DNA of 59,061 nt, from assembly GCA_029880265.1 (NCBI GenBank), contig JAOUOT010000018.1, forward strand, positions 1-59,061, written 5' to 3'. Of the stretch, positions 18,547 through 26,897 are shown one piece after another. The position numbers and the translations under genes are program-made. A model generated the notes under the pieces. It saw nothing but the letters and a program-made list of their open reading frames with translations. It was not told where the DNA came from and did not search any database. Each line of letters begins with the position of its first letter. Position 1 is the first letter of the stretch. This DNA comes from Spirochaetia bacterium (GTDB lineage Bacteria > Spirochaetota > Leptospiria > Turneriellales > JAOUOS01).

Positions 18547-20073
18547 TTAATCTCTTGCAATGGCCTCTAGCGGGGCAATTTTTCTCGCGACATGAGCCGG
18601 ATATATCGCCGAAATTATGGTAACAAAAACAAGCTCTAAAACGCAGATTAAAATATCGGTAAAACTAAGATAGGGCGAAAAAACCTCTCCGCCGAAAAGC
18701 AACTGCAGCATATGGTTATCGGCTTCAATTTCTAAAAAACGCAGAAAAAGCGTAACGGCGGCGGCGCTTACAATGCCCAACCCGCCGAAAAAGGCCGACA
18801 AGAAAAATGTTTCTGAATAAAACATAGAGCTTATAAAACTTTTCTGGGCGCCTACCGCGCGCATCATTCCTATTTCGTTAATTCTTTCCATAGCGGCCAT
18901 GCTTAAAGTGTTTACGATAATAATTGCCGCCGTAAAAAATATAAACATGACAAAACCGAAAAGCGCCCCTTTTATAATAGAACTCATGTCGCCAATTTGA
19001 CCTATAGAAGACTTCCAGCTTATGGCCCTTACGCCCGCGTTTTTGCTTTTAAAAAGTTCGTTTAATTTTTTTAAACTCTCTTCAATGCTGAATCTTTCTT
19101 TTAACTTTATAAAAACAAGATTGTAAGAGCCTTTATCTATTTCAACGGGCCGTGCCTCTGTTTTCTTTTTAAAGTCGGCGCCGTCGAGTTTATATTTTGC
19201 GTTATTGTCCATGGGTTTTTTTACGACGTCTTCGCCGAATAAGCTGTCGAGGTCTTCGCTTTCAAACTCAAGTATTTTTGTTTTCTCGGCGGATATTTCT
19301 ACCGATTTATCTTGAGCGGTTACATAATTAAAACATTCGCGAAAAGATTCAATGTCAATGATATTAAACATTTGCCAAAACTCGTTTAAGAACTGGTATT
19401 TAACGATGCCGGCAACAGACGATCGTATATCGAGGGCCATATTTTCGTCGCCTGAACCCATAAAAACAATATTATCTTTTAAAATTAATTTCTCTTTATT
19501 TTTCTGGGCCTCTTCGGTAAGAAACTTCTCGTCAAAACCCGATTTTTGCGGATGTATCCATATGTTCTGTTCGTCATAAAGGTGTTCTCTTTTATCTTCA
19601 GATAACAAGACGCCTCTCTGCCCGTTTTTTAAAAGCTCGCCCTCGACTAAGATTACGTTATTTAAAAACATTTTCTGATACTTTTCAAATTCGACGCCTA
19701 TTAAAAGAGAAAAATCCATATCGCCTTCTTCGGTTAAAATCATGCTGAAACCTTTAGCGGCGGGAAGATATTGATGAATAAACTTTTGCTCGTCTAATAA
19801 TTTTTTAATATTTTCATATTCGGGAAGAACATTTACCGATTTTCCCATTGGCGTAAACAATACGTTATCGGTTTCTTGTTTATCAGAAATGACGAGAATA
19901 TGACCTGTAAAACGGTTGGCGATATTTTCTTGAAGTCCGCGGTTCATTCCCGAGGTTACGGCGTTGCCAAGGGTCATGATAAAGGCGCCCAAAAATAAAA
20001 TGGCGCCAATAACAAAGCTTTTACCTTTGTGCCTTTTTATGTTTCGCCATGCTATTTTTAATATAAGTTTCAT
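18547..20073 (-). CDS. ABC transporter permease, FtsX/MacB type (first of two)
   Basis: This is a 508-residue permease paralogous to its downstream neighbour: N-terminal helix after MKLILKIAWRNIKRHKG, a periplasmic core of about 330 residues, and three C-terminal helices with the coupling helix ERINEIGMMRAVGAQK. I chose the ATG at 20073; the frame stays open to 20172, but the extra 33 residues lie over a CACAGAG repeat element and have no family character. The 153-bp gap to the ATPase gene is filled mostly by that repeat, which may have inserted into the operon. Substrate unknown; lipoproteins or lipids are the best guess from the LolA-like partner. Confidence 0.9.
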   Translation of the reverse strand: MKLILKIAWRNIKRHKGKSFVIGAILFLGAFIMTLGNAVTSGMNRGLQENIANRFTGHILVISDKQETDNVLFTPMGKSVNVLPEYENIKKLLDEQKFIHQYLPAAKGFSMILTEEGDMDFSLLIGVEFEKYQKMFLNNVILVEGELLKNGQRGVLLSEDKREHLYDEQNIWIHPQKSGFDEKFLTEEAQKNKEKLILKDNIVFMGSGDENMALDIRSSVAGIVKYQFLNEFWQMFNIIDIESFRECFNYVTAQDKSVEISAEKTKILEFESEDLDSLFGEDVVKKPMDNNAKYKLDGADFKKKTEARPVEIDKGSYNLVFIKLKERFSIEESLKKLNELFKSKNAGVRAISWKSSIGQIGDMSSIIKGALFGFVMFIFFTAAIIIVNTLSMAAMERINEIGMMRAVGAQKSFISSMFYSETFFLSAFFGGLGIVSAAAVTLFLRFLEIEADNHMLQLLFGGEVFSPYLSFTDILICVLELVFVTIISAIYPAHVARKIAPLEAIARD

Positions 20074-20095
20074 AATAAAGAAAATATATGAATCT

Positions 20096-20186
20096 GCCAC
20101 AGAGCGCACAGAGAACACAGAGAAGCTAATAATCTGTTTATTCTCGAAAACGGTGCTTACGAAACAAGCCAAAAGGCCCGCAAAGT
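20096..20186. repeat. CACAGAG dispersed repeat, copy A (short form)
   Basis: It begins GCCACAGAGCGCACAGAG and ends CCCGCAAAGT. Both ends, and an internal GCTTACG-ACAAG block, recur in copy B at 48734-48884. The element lies between the ATPase and permease genes, ending 22 bp before the permease start. Copy B has the same orientation relative to its downstream minus-strand gene. No open frame is inside. It is probably a non-coding dispersed repeat. Confidence 0.6.
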
Positions 20187-20226
20187 AAAATTATGGTATT
20201 TTATTCTTTTTACATAACCTCCTGTT

Positions 20227-20910
20227 TTATTCATCGATAATCATTCCGTCTCTTATTTTTACTATATGACTGGCATATTTTAACACATCGGGATCATGAG
20301 TTGAAAAAATAAAGGTTGTTTTTTCTATTCTGTTTAAATCTTTCATCAGCGTTAAGATACTCGCTCCGGTTTCAGAATCGAGATTTGCCGTCGGTTCGTC
20401 GGCAAGAACAATATCGGGTTTTGTAACAAGAGCCCGGGCAATAGCGACTCTTTGTCTTTGACCGCCCGACAATTCAGCGGGACGGTGCTTAATTTGTTCC
20501 GTTAGGCCCACTTCGTCAATTAGCTTTTCGGCCTGTTTTTTTATTTCTGCCGCCGAGACTTTTTTCTCTTTCATAAGCAATAAAGGAAACTCAACATTTT
20601 CAAGAACATTTAAAACCGGTATCAGATTAAAGGTCTGAAAAATAAAACCTACTTTATAAAGGCGTATGTTGGTCATCTGCACGTCTTTCATATCAGATAT
20701 TTCTTCGCCAGCGATTTTATAACTGCCTTTTGTGGGAAGATCAATGCATCCGATAATGTTCAACAATGTCGTTTTGCCGCTGCCCGAAGGGCCTATGATT
20801 GAAAGAAAATCTCCCTTTTTTACAGAAAAGTCAACGCCGCGAAGAGCGTGAACCAGAGTATTGCCTAAAGGATAATCTTTGTGAATATCTTTCATCTCTA
20901 TGATGTTCAT
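20227..20910 (-). CDS. ABC transporter ATP-binding protein, LolD/MacB type
   Basis: This 227-residue ATPase powers the two permeases encoded downstream. Walker A (GPSGSGKTT, 40-48), Q-loop (FIFQTFNLIPVL), signature LSGGQRQRVAIARAL, Walker B DIVLADEPTANLDS and the H-switch STHD are all intact, and the sequence is of the LolD/MacB-ATPase/FtsE subgroup. It is the promoter-proximal gene of the operon (ATPase, permease, permease, LolA-like, barrel). A true LolD could not be told from a paralogue by sequence alone. Confidence 0.94.
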   Translation of the reverse strand: MNIIEMKDIHKDYPLGNTLVHALRGVDFSVKKGDFLSIIGPSGSGKTTLLNIIGCIDLPTKGSYKIAGEEISDMKDVQMTNIRLYKVGFIFQTFNLIPVLNVLENVEFPLLLMKEKKVSAAEIKKQAEKLIDEVGLTEQIKHRPAELSGGQRQRVAIARALVTKPDIVLADEPTANLDSETGASILTLMKDLNRIEKTTFIFSTHDPDVLKYASHIVKIRDGMIIDE

Positions 20911-21050
20911 AAGGATGAATACTTTTAAGGCGTCAAATTTTCAAGATTAATTTTCGTTTTGTTTTTTGCGTTCTATAGTCGCCATATTTTGAACGCGGCA
21001 AGAATCAGAAAACAAACATCAAGCCCGCCAATTACAGATCTTCATATTGA

Positions 21051-21091
21051 AAAACAGATTCCTTTGGCGAAAAAAACCAGGAATCTGTTTT
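21051..21091 (-). terminator. Rho-independent terminator of the 21.1-21.6 kb gene
   Basis: The arms AAAACAGATTCCT (21051-21063) and AGGAATCTGTTTT (21079-21091) form a perfect 13-bp stem with a 15-base loop. Read on the minus strand, the stem ends in a T-run just past the stop of the 21101-21628 gene. The T-run on the other strand is short, so some bidirectional action is possible. Confidence 0.8.
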
Positions 21092-21100
21092 ATCGTTCAT

Positions 21101-21628
21101 TTAGAGTTTAAAATCAACGCCAAATTCGGCAAAAGAGGCTCCGTAGCCTAATTTAGCTTTTAGAGCAATATTCTCTGCCACATAATAACGACAGGCTCCG
21201 TAAGCGCCAACGGCAAAAGTACTTACCGCCGCCCCTGTAAGCGTACTCGTTGAGTCAACGCTATAAGAATAATACCCGGTAAAAACGCCGGCAGACACGT
21301 CTAAATTTTTATTTTTGATGAAAGTAAAATGATATGCCACGGTAACGCCTACGGGAATTACGGTATATGAATAGGTCGTTGACCAAACCTTTTCGTCATA
21401 AGACAAATATCCGATGAGACCTCCCACGCCGATGAATTTTGAAACGGCATATTCAAAATTACCGGCAATCATTGCGCCGCCCCAAAAACCGGGACCCACT
21501 GACGCACCGACATAAATATCGCCTTCTTTAAATGGCGACGATTCTTTTGCCTGTAGGCTTGAAGTTGTCGCAGCGATTAAAAAAACCGCCCCAAAAACTA
21601 TTGTTTTTATTATTTTTGTACTTTTCAT
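21101..21628 (-). CDS. Small outer-membrane beta-barrel protein
   Basis: The protein has 175 residues from the ATG at 21628, which has AAGGAGAG nearby upstream; the frame is open to 21685 but those codons lack a signal peptide. Residues 1-26 are a signal peptide ending LQA. The mature part alternates glycine/aromatic strands (VGASVGPGFWGGAMIAGNF; VGVTVAYHFTF) and ends FGVDFKL, like small 8-strand barrels of the OmpA/opacity type. There is no OmpA peptidoglycan-binding domain. It is a single-gene unit with its own terminator and a TTGACA promoter, divergent from the CsgG-like gene. Confidence 0.78.
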   Translation of the reverse strand: MKSTKIIKTIVFGAVFLIAATTSSLQAKESSPFKEGDIYVGASVGPGFWGGAMIAGNFEYAVSKFIGVGGLIGYLSYDEKVWSTTYSYTVIPVGVTVAYHFTFIKNKNLDVSAGVFTGYYSYSVDSTSTLTGAAVSTFAVGAYGACRYYVAENIALKAKLGYGASFAEFGVDFKL

Positions 21629-21666
21629 TTTTCTCTCCTTGTTTTTAAAAATATTTATTTTCATTT

Positions 21667-21695
21667 TAATATTAATAATCAACATAATATGTCAA
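21667..21695 (-). promoter_or_regulatory. Candidate promoter of the small barrel gene
   Basis: On the minus strand TTGACA (complement of 21690-21695) is followed after 15-17 bases by TAATAT/ATATTA (21667-21674). The -35 is a perfect consensus and the -10 spacing is slightly short or the match slightly weak. It lies about 40 bp upstream of the ATG at 21628. Confidence 0.5.
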
Positions 21696-21714
21696 TAAAT
21701 TAAAAATGTATTTT

Positions 21715-21744
21715 TTGACACTTGAATTTGCCGTAAAATATATT
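21715..21744 (+). promoter_or_regulatory. Candidate promoter of the CsgG-like gene
   Basis: TTGACA at 21715-21720 is followed after 18 bases by TATATT at 21739-21744. It points toward the gene at 21846, leaving a leader of roughly 95 bases. It is back to back with the minus-strand promoter at 21667-21695. Confidence 0.5.
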
Positions 21745-21845
21745 TTTAAGGCTAGGACAGAAGAGAACATTAAAATATCTTGACCAAATGTAAACTATGT
21801 ACGAGATGTATATCTTATACGCTTTAGCAAAAAAGGAGTCACTAT

Positions 21846-23117
21846 ATGAAATACAAAGCTTTATGGTTATTGGTTATTTCTCTAGCTTTTCCCGCAGCAA
21901 TATTTTCTAATGATGTACAAAACAAGGTTGAAGATCTTGTTATCAATCTTACTCAAAAATACTATGAAACACACTCTAATATACTGATTAAAAAGAAACT
22001 TGGGGTTATACCATTTGTAAATAATTCTGAAAACGCGAAAAAACACTCTGTGGCAGAACTCATTACTGCGCTGGTTACTGTAGAACTGCAAAACTCAACG
22101 ATCTTTTCTCTCATTGAAAGAGAAAGTCTTGAAGAAATTATTAAAGAACATGAGTTAAACCAGTCGGGTCTGGTAAATGACGAATCGCTTCCCGATATAG
22201 GCAAAATTGAAAGTATTGAAGTATTAATCACGGGCAGCGTTGCAGAAACTTCAGATGACTTTATTATTACTGCCAGAATCATTAATATAGAAACCTCAAA
22301 AATAGTAGCGTCTTCAAAGGTAGAGTTAGAAAAAAATAAAATTATTACAGCCTCAAAAGAATATATGCGATCTGAATTTCAAAGCAAGTTTGGCGTCTCG
22401 CTTGATGGTAAAGCAACAATGCTTTTCGCAAAAGATAACAATATTATCTTGCTGCAGAATATTTTATTCGGATACCGTATTTTTGATCATGTAAAGATTG
22501 CTTTCGGGTATTCTAATTTAATGGGCAACGAACTAAACGGAATTACCGCTAAAGATCAAACGGTTACGGATACTTCAGGAACACCTGCCGATCATGGCGT
22601 GACGGCATATTATCATCTTGAAGGCGACGGATTTAACTTTACCATTAGCGGATTATTTTCGCCGTATTACTGGCTGAATATAGGCACCGGAGCCTCTGTC
22701 TCTATTTATGACGCGAGACTTGTTATGAATATGACAGATTTTCCTGTTTATACAATAGGTTCGGGCGGGGTTATTGGTATTGAGAACAATAGAATAACGG
22801 TAACCGGCGACAGTCATGACGCGCAGTTTTTATATACTTTTTTCTCGTCGGTAGATTTTCTGGTTTCAAAAAGACTTTCTTTTAGCATAACAGCGGGATA
22901 CTATATTTTTCCCAAATTTATACCTTCTTATTTTTATACTGCGGGCAATATAAGAGACTATGAAATTCAAGGGCAAAATGGCACGCCAGATATTGATAAA
23001 AACGGCACATTTTCAGAATACCAAAATTTTAACTTTTCAAAAAACAGCAATGGCGAAAGAATAAAAATGGCTTTTTCTGGTTTTTACTTTGAATTGGGTA
23101 TGTCTTTGCATTTTTAA
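21846..23117 (+). CDS. CsgG/FlgO-like domain fused to a predicted outer-membrane barrel
   Basis: This is a 423-residue exported protein. The signal peptide (1-22, AAIFSN) is followed by a domain at about 50-170 with the pattern of CsgG/FlgO/TolB-N-like proteins: KLGVIPFVNNSENAKK, FSLIERESLEEIIKE, then VLITGSVAETSDDFIITARI and an ETSKIVASSKVE strand. From about 195 to the end the sequence changes to amphipathic, aromatic-rich strands and closes with Phe (LGMSLHF), as in outer-membrane barrels. There is no lipobox, unlike CsgG. AGGAG lies just before the ATG. It has its own promoter and no downstream partner. Function unknown; a role in outer-membrane assembly or secretion is inference. Confidence 0.75.
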   Translation: MKYKALWLLVISLAFPAAIFSNDVQNKVEDLVINLTQKYYETHSNILIKKKLGVIPFVNNSENAKKHSVAELITALVTVELQNSTIFSLIERESLEEIIKEHELNQSGLVNDESLPDIGKIESIEVLITGSVAETSDDFIITARIINIETSKIVASSKVELEKNKIITASKEYMRSEFQSKFGVSLDGKATMLFAKDNNIILLQNILFGYRIFDHVKIAFGYSNLMGNELNGITAKDQTVTDTSGTPADHGVTAYYHLEGDGFNFTISGLFSPYYWLNIGTGASVSIYDARLVMNMTDFPVYTIGSGGVIGIENNRITVTGDSHDAQFLYTFFSSVDFLVSKRLSFSITAGYYIFPKFIPSYFYTAGNIRDYEIQGQNGTPDIDKNGTFSEYQNFNFSKNSNGERIKMAFSGFYFELGMSLHF

Positions 23118-23334
23118 ATATCTTTAAAAAAATTAATTAAATTAATAAATATTATTATATTAGTTTATGAATATGAAATAGTCTACATCTGCTTATGTAT
23201 ACAAGAATAGAATGAAAGAAACCTTATTTCGAAATAAAGCGACATGGGTCGTAAGTTTATATATTTATGATAATTCTTCTTTTTTGGGGATTGTTTTTCT
23301 CTCTGCTTCATTTCGAAACAAGGAACAGCCTTAG

Positions 23335-23550
23335 CTATTTTTTGAAATTTGTTTGTCTCGCGCTTTTACCGATCTGCTTCAGTAGATCTTCCGAGCTTCC
23401 CGGTAAAATTTTCGCATTCGGATATTTACGCGATTTTTTTGATTTACCAGCATTTTCATGCTCGCTTTTCTTTTTCCCAAAACCGCCGTATTGCACGCCC
23501 GGTTTTGCGCCAAACAACCTTGTTGAAAGTTCCCTTGTATTTATATTCAT
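23335..23550 (-). CDS. Possible small basic protein (71 residues)
   Basis: This short frame encodes a hydrophilic, lysine- and glycine-rich product beginning MNINTRELSTRLFGAKPGV. Its composition looks protein-like, whereas the overlapping plus-strand frame is a run of Phe/Leu/Cys typical of an antisense shadow. No ribosome binding site is visible before the ATG and I recognise no family. The flanks (23118-23334 and 23551-23709) are very AT-rich and hold nothing else I can support apart from a near-palindrome around TTATTTCGAAATAA. Confidence 0.35.
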   Translation of the reverse strand: MNINTRELSTRLFGAKPGVQYGGFGKKKSEHENAGKSKKSRKYPNAKILPGSSEDLLKQIGKSARQTNFKK

Positions 23551-23709
23551 AATACAATTAATATATTATGTCATATTATTTCGTCAAATATATATTGAAA
23601 TTATTGATTTTTTTATAGCTTCATCTCAAAGAAAACTTTGCGCATGTTAAGTATTTTGTCTTTGAACCATGTCATATATAAAGAAATAATTTATCATAAA
23701 GTTTTTTCT

Positions 23710-25080
23710 CTATAATTTTTTGCAGGCCAAAACAGTTATATCGTCATCTTGTTTATTTTGAAAATTCAAGACATCGTGTACAATATTTTCAACAAGAATA
23801 TTTACCGGCAACTTGGCGTATTTTTGAAAAGATTCAATTAATCTTTCAAAACCAAACATTTGATTATTGATATTCTCAGCTTCAGTAACTCCGTCAGTGT
23901 AAAGCAAAATAATATCGCCTTCGTTAATAAGAACTTTCTCATCTTTAAGATAGTCGCCAATATTATCAATAATGGCTATCCAGGTGCCGATGCTTTTGAT
24001 TATTTCTATTTTATTTTGCTTTAAGCGGTAAATAAGAATATCCTGATGCTTTCCGCTATGCAAAAAATGGTCTTTTCCCAGTTTTAATAAAGATAACGAC
24101 ATATAGCGGTTTACTTTAAGCTTGCTTATATTTTCTTTCATAACATAATTTATTTTTTCGAGCATTTGAGAAGGCGACTTTTGGGAACTTTGGGAGGCTA
24201 AAGAATCTAAACAGGTATGGTTCATCATCATAATAAGACCCGATTCAACTCCATGTCCTGATACGTCGCCGATAGATAACCACATATCCCCTTCGGGAGA
24301 TTTGATTATATCATAATAATCGCCCCCGACTTCTTCAGCCGGCTTCATAATAGCAGAAACCTCGTATCCGGGCAACTGAATATTTTCTGGCAGCAATGCT
24401 GTTTGAATTTTCTTTGCTATTTCCATCTCGCCCCACAACGCCTCTCTTGCCGCATTGATATCTTTGCGAAGCTGAAACTCGCGTTTGATTAGGTTATGTC
24501 TGACATAATTAATACTCACTGAAATTACTACGGTTGCAGACATGAAAAACAAATTATTGGCTAGAATTTTTACGTCAAATTCAATGCCTGACATCAAATT
24601 AAACGCTATATAGATAGATATGATCGAAAGCCCGTTGAAAGCCGAATGCATAAATCGCCACGGAATTAACAGGTTTACTCCAATGATAACAAGATTTAAT
24701 CCCTGAAAATAACTCGAGTTAAATCCCCCGAGTTCTACAGTCATTTGGGTTATAAAGAGACTTGTGATTATAGCGGCAAAATATCCGTGTAAAGAAGAAT
24801 ATTTTCCCGGTTTCGTATGTCGAATAAGAAAATGCTGGGCCACTAATATTGCGGCATTTATTAATCTGGCTTGCCAAAATAAAGTTACTTTATCGGTCGG
24901 CATGGTAAAAAAATCAAGAATTCCAAAAATAGGAACCAGCGTAAAACCCATTGCAGTCAGGGTTTTTGACCACTGGTGAATGATGCTGTTTAAGTATTCA
25001 TTAAATTTTTTTGCGTCAAAATAATATTCTGATTTTATTTCTTTTTCTGTCATTTCGGTATTTTTATATTTTTTTGTCAA
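23710..25080 (-). CDS. Membrane SpoIIE/RsbU-type PP2C phosphatase
   Basis: It is predicted to dephosphorylate a phospho-serine antagonist protein. The 456 residues comprise about six membrane helices (40-195), a short coiled linker, and a PP2C domain with intact metal motifs: VGGDYYD (251-257), GDVSGHG (271-277) and LLYTDGVTEA near the end. It is the last gene of a five-gene minus-strand cluster with two STAS-like proteins and an anti-sigma-type ATPase, so those two STAS proteins are its obvious substrates. The membrane domain may sense a signal; no known sensor family is recognised. Confidence 0.9.
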   Translation of the reverse strand: MTKKYKNTEMTEKEIKSEYYFDAKKFNEYLNSIIHQWSKTLTAMGFTLVPIFGILDFFTMPTDKVTLFWQARLINAAILVAQHFLIRHTKPGKYSSLHGYFAAIITSLFITQMTVELGGFNSSYFQGLNLVIIGVNLLIPWRFMHSAFNGLSIISIYIAFNLMSGIEFDVKILANNLFFMSATVVISVSINYVRHNLIKREFQLRKDINAAREALWGEMEIAKKIQTALLPENIQLPGYEVSAIMKPAEEVGGDYYDIIKSPEGDMWLSIGDVSGHGVESGLIMMMNHTCLDSLASQSSQKSPSQMLEKINYVMKENISKLKVNRYMSLSLLKLGKDHFLHSGKHQDILIYRLKQNKIEIIKSIGTWIAIIDNIGDYLKDEKVLINEGDIILLYTDGVTEAENINNQMFGFERLIESFQKYAKLPVNILVENIVHDVLNFQNKQDDDITVLACKKL

Positions 25081-25112
25081 AAATATAAACTAAATCATCA
25101 AGGCAATTTCTT

Positions 25113-26498
25113 TTAGACTGGTTTTTCAATGATTAAAAACATCTGGCACCCTGTCTCTTCAAAAACTACAGATTTAGAATTGGCGCTAATATTTGAGGCG
25201 ATTTGTTTAAATTCTTCTTCAGAGCGGTAAAAAAGAACCCAATCGCCCCAGTAATCCATATAGTTTTTTGTCGGATTTTTTTCATGATAGTTTCCTATTA
25301 TCATCCATCCGCCCGGTTTTAACAAGGTATAGAGTTTTTCAAGAACCGCCTGCGCCACTCGGGTAGTAAGATAGTCAAATAGTCCCATAGAATAAATAAA
25401 GTGAAAGCTGCCCCATTCGCGGGCCGGATCTTTTATTCTAAGCATGGTGCGCACCGACTCGTTTATTAATTGAAAATTAATTTTTTTATCATACCTGTTT
25501 TCAATAGCCGATATATTTGACGCGGCTTCGCTTAAAGCCTCTGTATCTTGATCTAACAAGGTAATCTTATAGTCATCGCATTTAGCGGGCGAAAAAAATA
25601 TATTTTCAAGTTCGTTCGCCGGACCGCAGGCTACGGACAATATTTCAAAACCCGAATTTAAATTTTGAAAACTATTTCTTGCGCGTTCTGTAATCACAGA
25701 TATCATTTTTTTTCTGTTTCGAACAGCCTGCGCCGAGGCTGTCTCAATCGGATGCTTATGCATAAGCATCGAAAAAATCGTGTCGCCTTCGTAAGAATTC
25801 CTATAAACCATCGCCATCATTTCTGAATCGCCCGCATAGCCGCGCGGTTTAGTATTGGTTCGTTTAAGAAAAATAGAATCTGAAATAAGATCCCACACTT
25901 GTCTTCTAAAAAAATAAGCGTGATATTCATATTCTTCGGGCGTAAAATTTTCGGTTTCTTTTTTTAAATCTTCGAGTTTCTTGTCGAAAAAAGAAAAAAA
26001 TTTTCTGCCTTCGGTTTCTAATATTGTTTTTTGAACTATCTTATATACTTCACTAGACTCGTCTCTATAAATTTCATCTAATTCGTCAAAATATTTACGA
26101 TAGACGCGCAAGTCATATGTTAACCTTGAGGTATATTCTCGAAATGATTCTTTTATTTTTTGCTGGCGGCCCATCGCCAGCGGAAGACTTTGAAAATAAG
26201 TCTCAAGATTTGCGGTTCTTTTAAGCGATAAAATATCAAAAAAGTTATAGACGTCTTTTATAAAAATAAGCGACCCTGAAAAATACGGTATCGCAGGATT
26301 ATACTTGAACATGCATTCGCCGAGTTCAAAATTTTCACCGTCGATTTCAAGGGTTAATCTATCAAAGATTGAATGACTTTTGACCGGTTTGTTTTCAAGA
26401 AAATTTACAATAAGCGAGTTTTTTGAGCCGTAAGCCGCTTGTATTTTGTAAGTTTCTTTTTTCGCAAAAAGTATCCCTGTATATAAGTAATTTTTCAT
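25113..26498 (-). CDS. Methyltransferase of the 3-hydroxypalmitate methyl ester (EF) family
   Basis: The protein has 461 residues. The C-terminal half is a class I SAM-dependent methyltransferase with motif I ILSVACGPANELE (286-298) and acidic loop LLDQD (314-318). The segment KPRGYAGDSEMMAMVY (217-232) is characteristic of proteins annotated as extracellular factor 3-hydroxypalmitic acid methyl ester biosynthesis. The N-terminal 100 residues look like a beta-rich, possibly PilZ-like domain, and 110-215 are helical. Known relatives make fatty-acid methyl ester signals in plant pathogens. Here it sits between a STAS gene and the PP2C gene (gaps 26 and 32 bp), suggesting its activity or output is tied to partner switching. 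Substrate is inference. Confidence 0.8.
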   Translation of the reverse strand: MKNYLYTGILFAKKETYKIQAAYGSKNSLIVNFLENKPVKSHSIFDRLTLEIDGENFELGECMFKYNPAIPYFSGSLIFIKDVYNFFDILSLKRTANLETYFQSLPLAMGRQQKIKESFREYTSRLTYDLRVYRKYFDELDEIYRDESSEVYKIVQKTILETEGRKFFSFFDKKLEDLKKETENFTPEEYEYHAYFFRRQVWDLISDSIFLKRTNTKPRGYAGDSEMMAMVYRNSYEGDTIFSMLMHKHPIETASAQAVRNRKKMISVITERARNSFQNLNSGFEILSVACGPANELENIFFSPAKCDDYKITLLDQDTEALSEAASNISAIENRYDKKINFQLINESVRTMLRIKDPAREWGSFHFIYSMGLFDYLTTRVAQAVLEKLYTLLKPGGWMIIGNYHEKNPTKNYMDYWGDWVLFYRSEEEFKQIASNISANSKSVVFEETGCQMFLIIEKPV

Positions 26499-26524
26499 TT
26501 TTAACGTATTATTTTCTTAGCGCT

Positions 26525-26878
26525 TTATGCACCAACAATTTCAATACGCTTATCGTCTGTCTGAAAAATTTCCAGAGCCGAAAAAGTAAGCTCAAGCCAT
26601 CTTAAGTCTTTTGGATAAATAATCTTGATCTCTCGGGTTGTATTTTTGACTTTGTCTAATACTTTTAAGATGGGCGTTATTGTCGACGAATTCATATATT
26701 CCATTTTATTGAAATTCATTAAAATCTTTTTATTCTTATCAAGCAATTCATTAAAGATAGGGTTAAGAAAAGTTCCTGGTTCCCTGTCTGTGCTTCTGCC
26801 TATAAAGTGAATTTCAATTACATCGGGTTTTTCTTCTACTTCTAAAGTAAGATCGTTGTTTTTATAAGTGTCGCTCAT
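26525..26878 (-). CDS. STAS-like anti-anti-sigma-type protein (second)
   Basis: This 117-residue soluble protein is a paralogue of the 27377-27751 product; both end in a FxTDDKRIxIxG tail. A central FNKMEYMNSSTITPI stretch matches the helix-capping serine region of STAS antagonists, making S64 or S65 the likely phosphorylation site. It resembles the slr1659-type regulators that pair with slr1658-type ATPases. It lies 19 bp after the ATPase gene and 26 bp before the methyltransferase gene. Expected role: phosphorylated by the ATPase, dephosphorylated by the PP2C protein. Confidence 0.78.
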   Translation of the reverse strand: MSDTYKNNDLTLEVEEKPDVIEIHFIGRSTDREPGTFLNPIFNELLDKNKKILMNFNKMEYMNSSTITPILKVLDKVKNTTREIKIIYPKDLRWLELTFSALEIFQTDDKRIEIVGA

Positions 26879-26897
26879 TTTTTTACCTCATTTAATT

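Noticed and set aside
20074..20172. Upstream extension of the first permease
   Set aside because: The extra 33 residues overlap a dispersed repeat and lack family similarity; the ATG at 20073 aligns with the paralogous permease.
23267..23650. 127-residue plus-strand frame
   Set aside because: Very rich in Phe, Leu and Cys, with no ribosome binding site; it looks like the shadow of AT-rich or minus-strand sequence.
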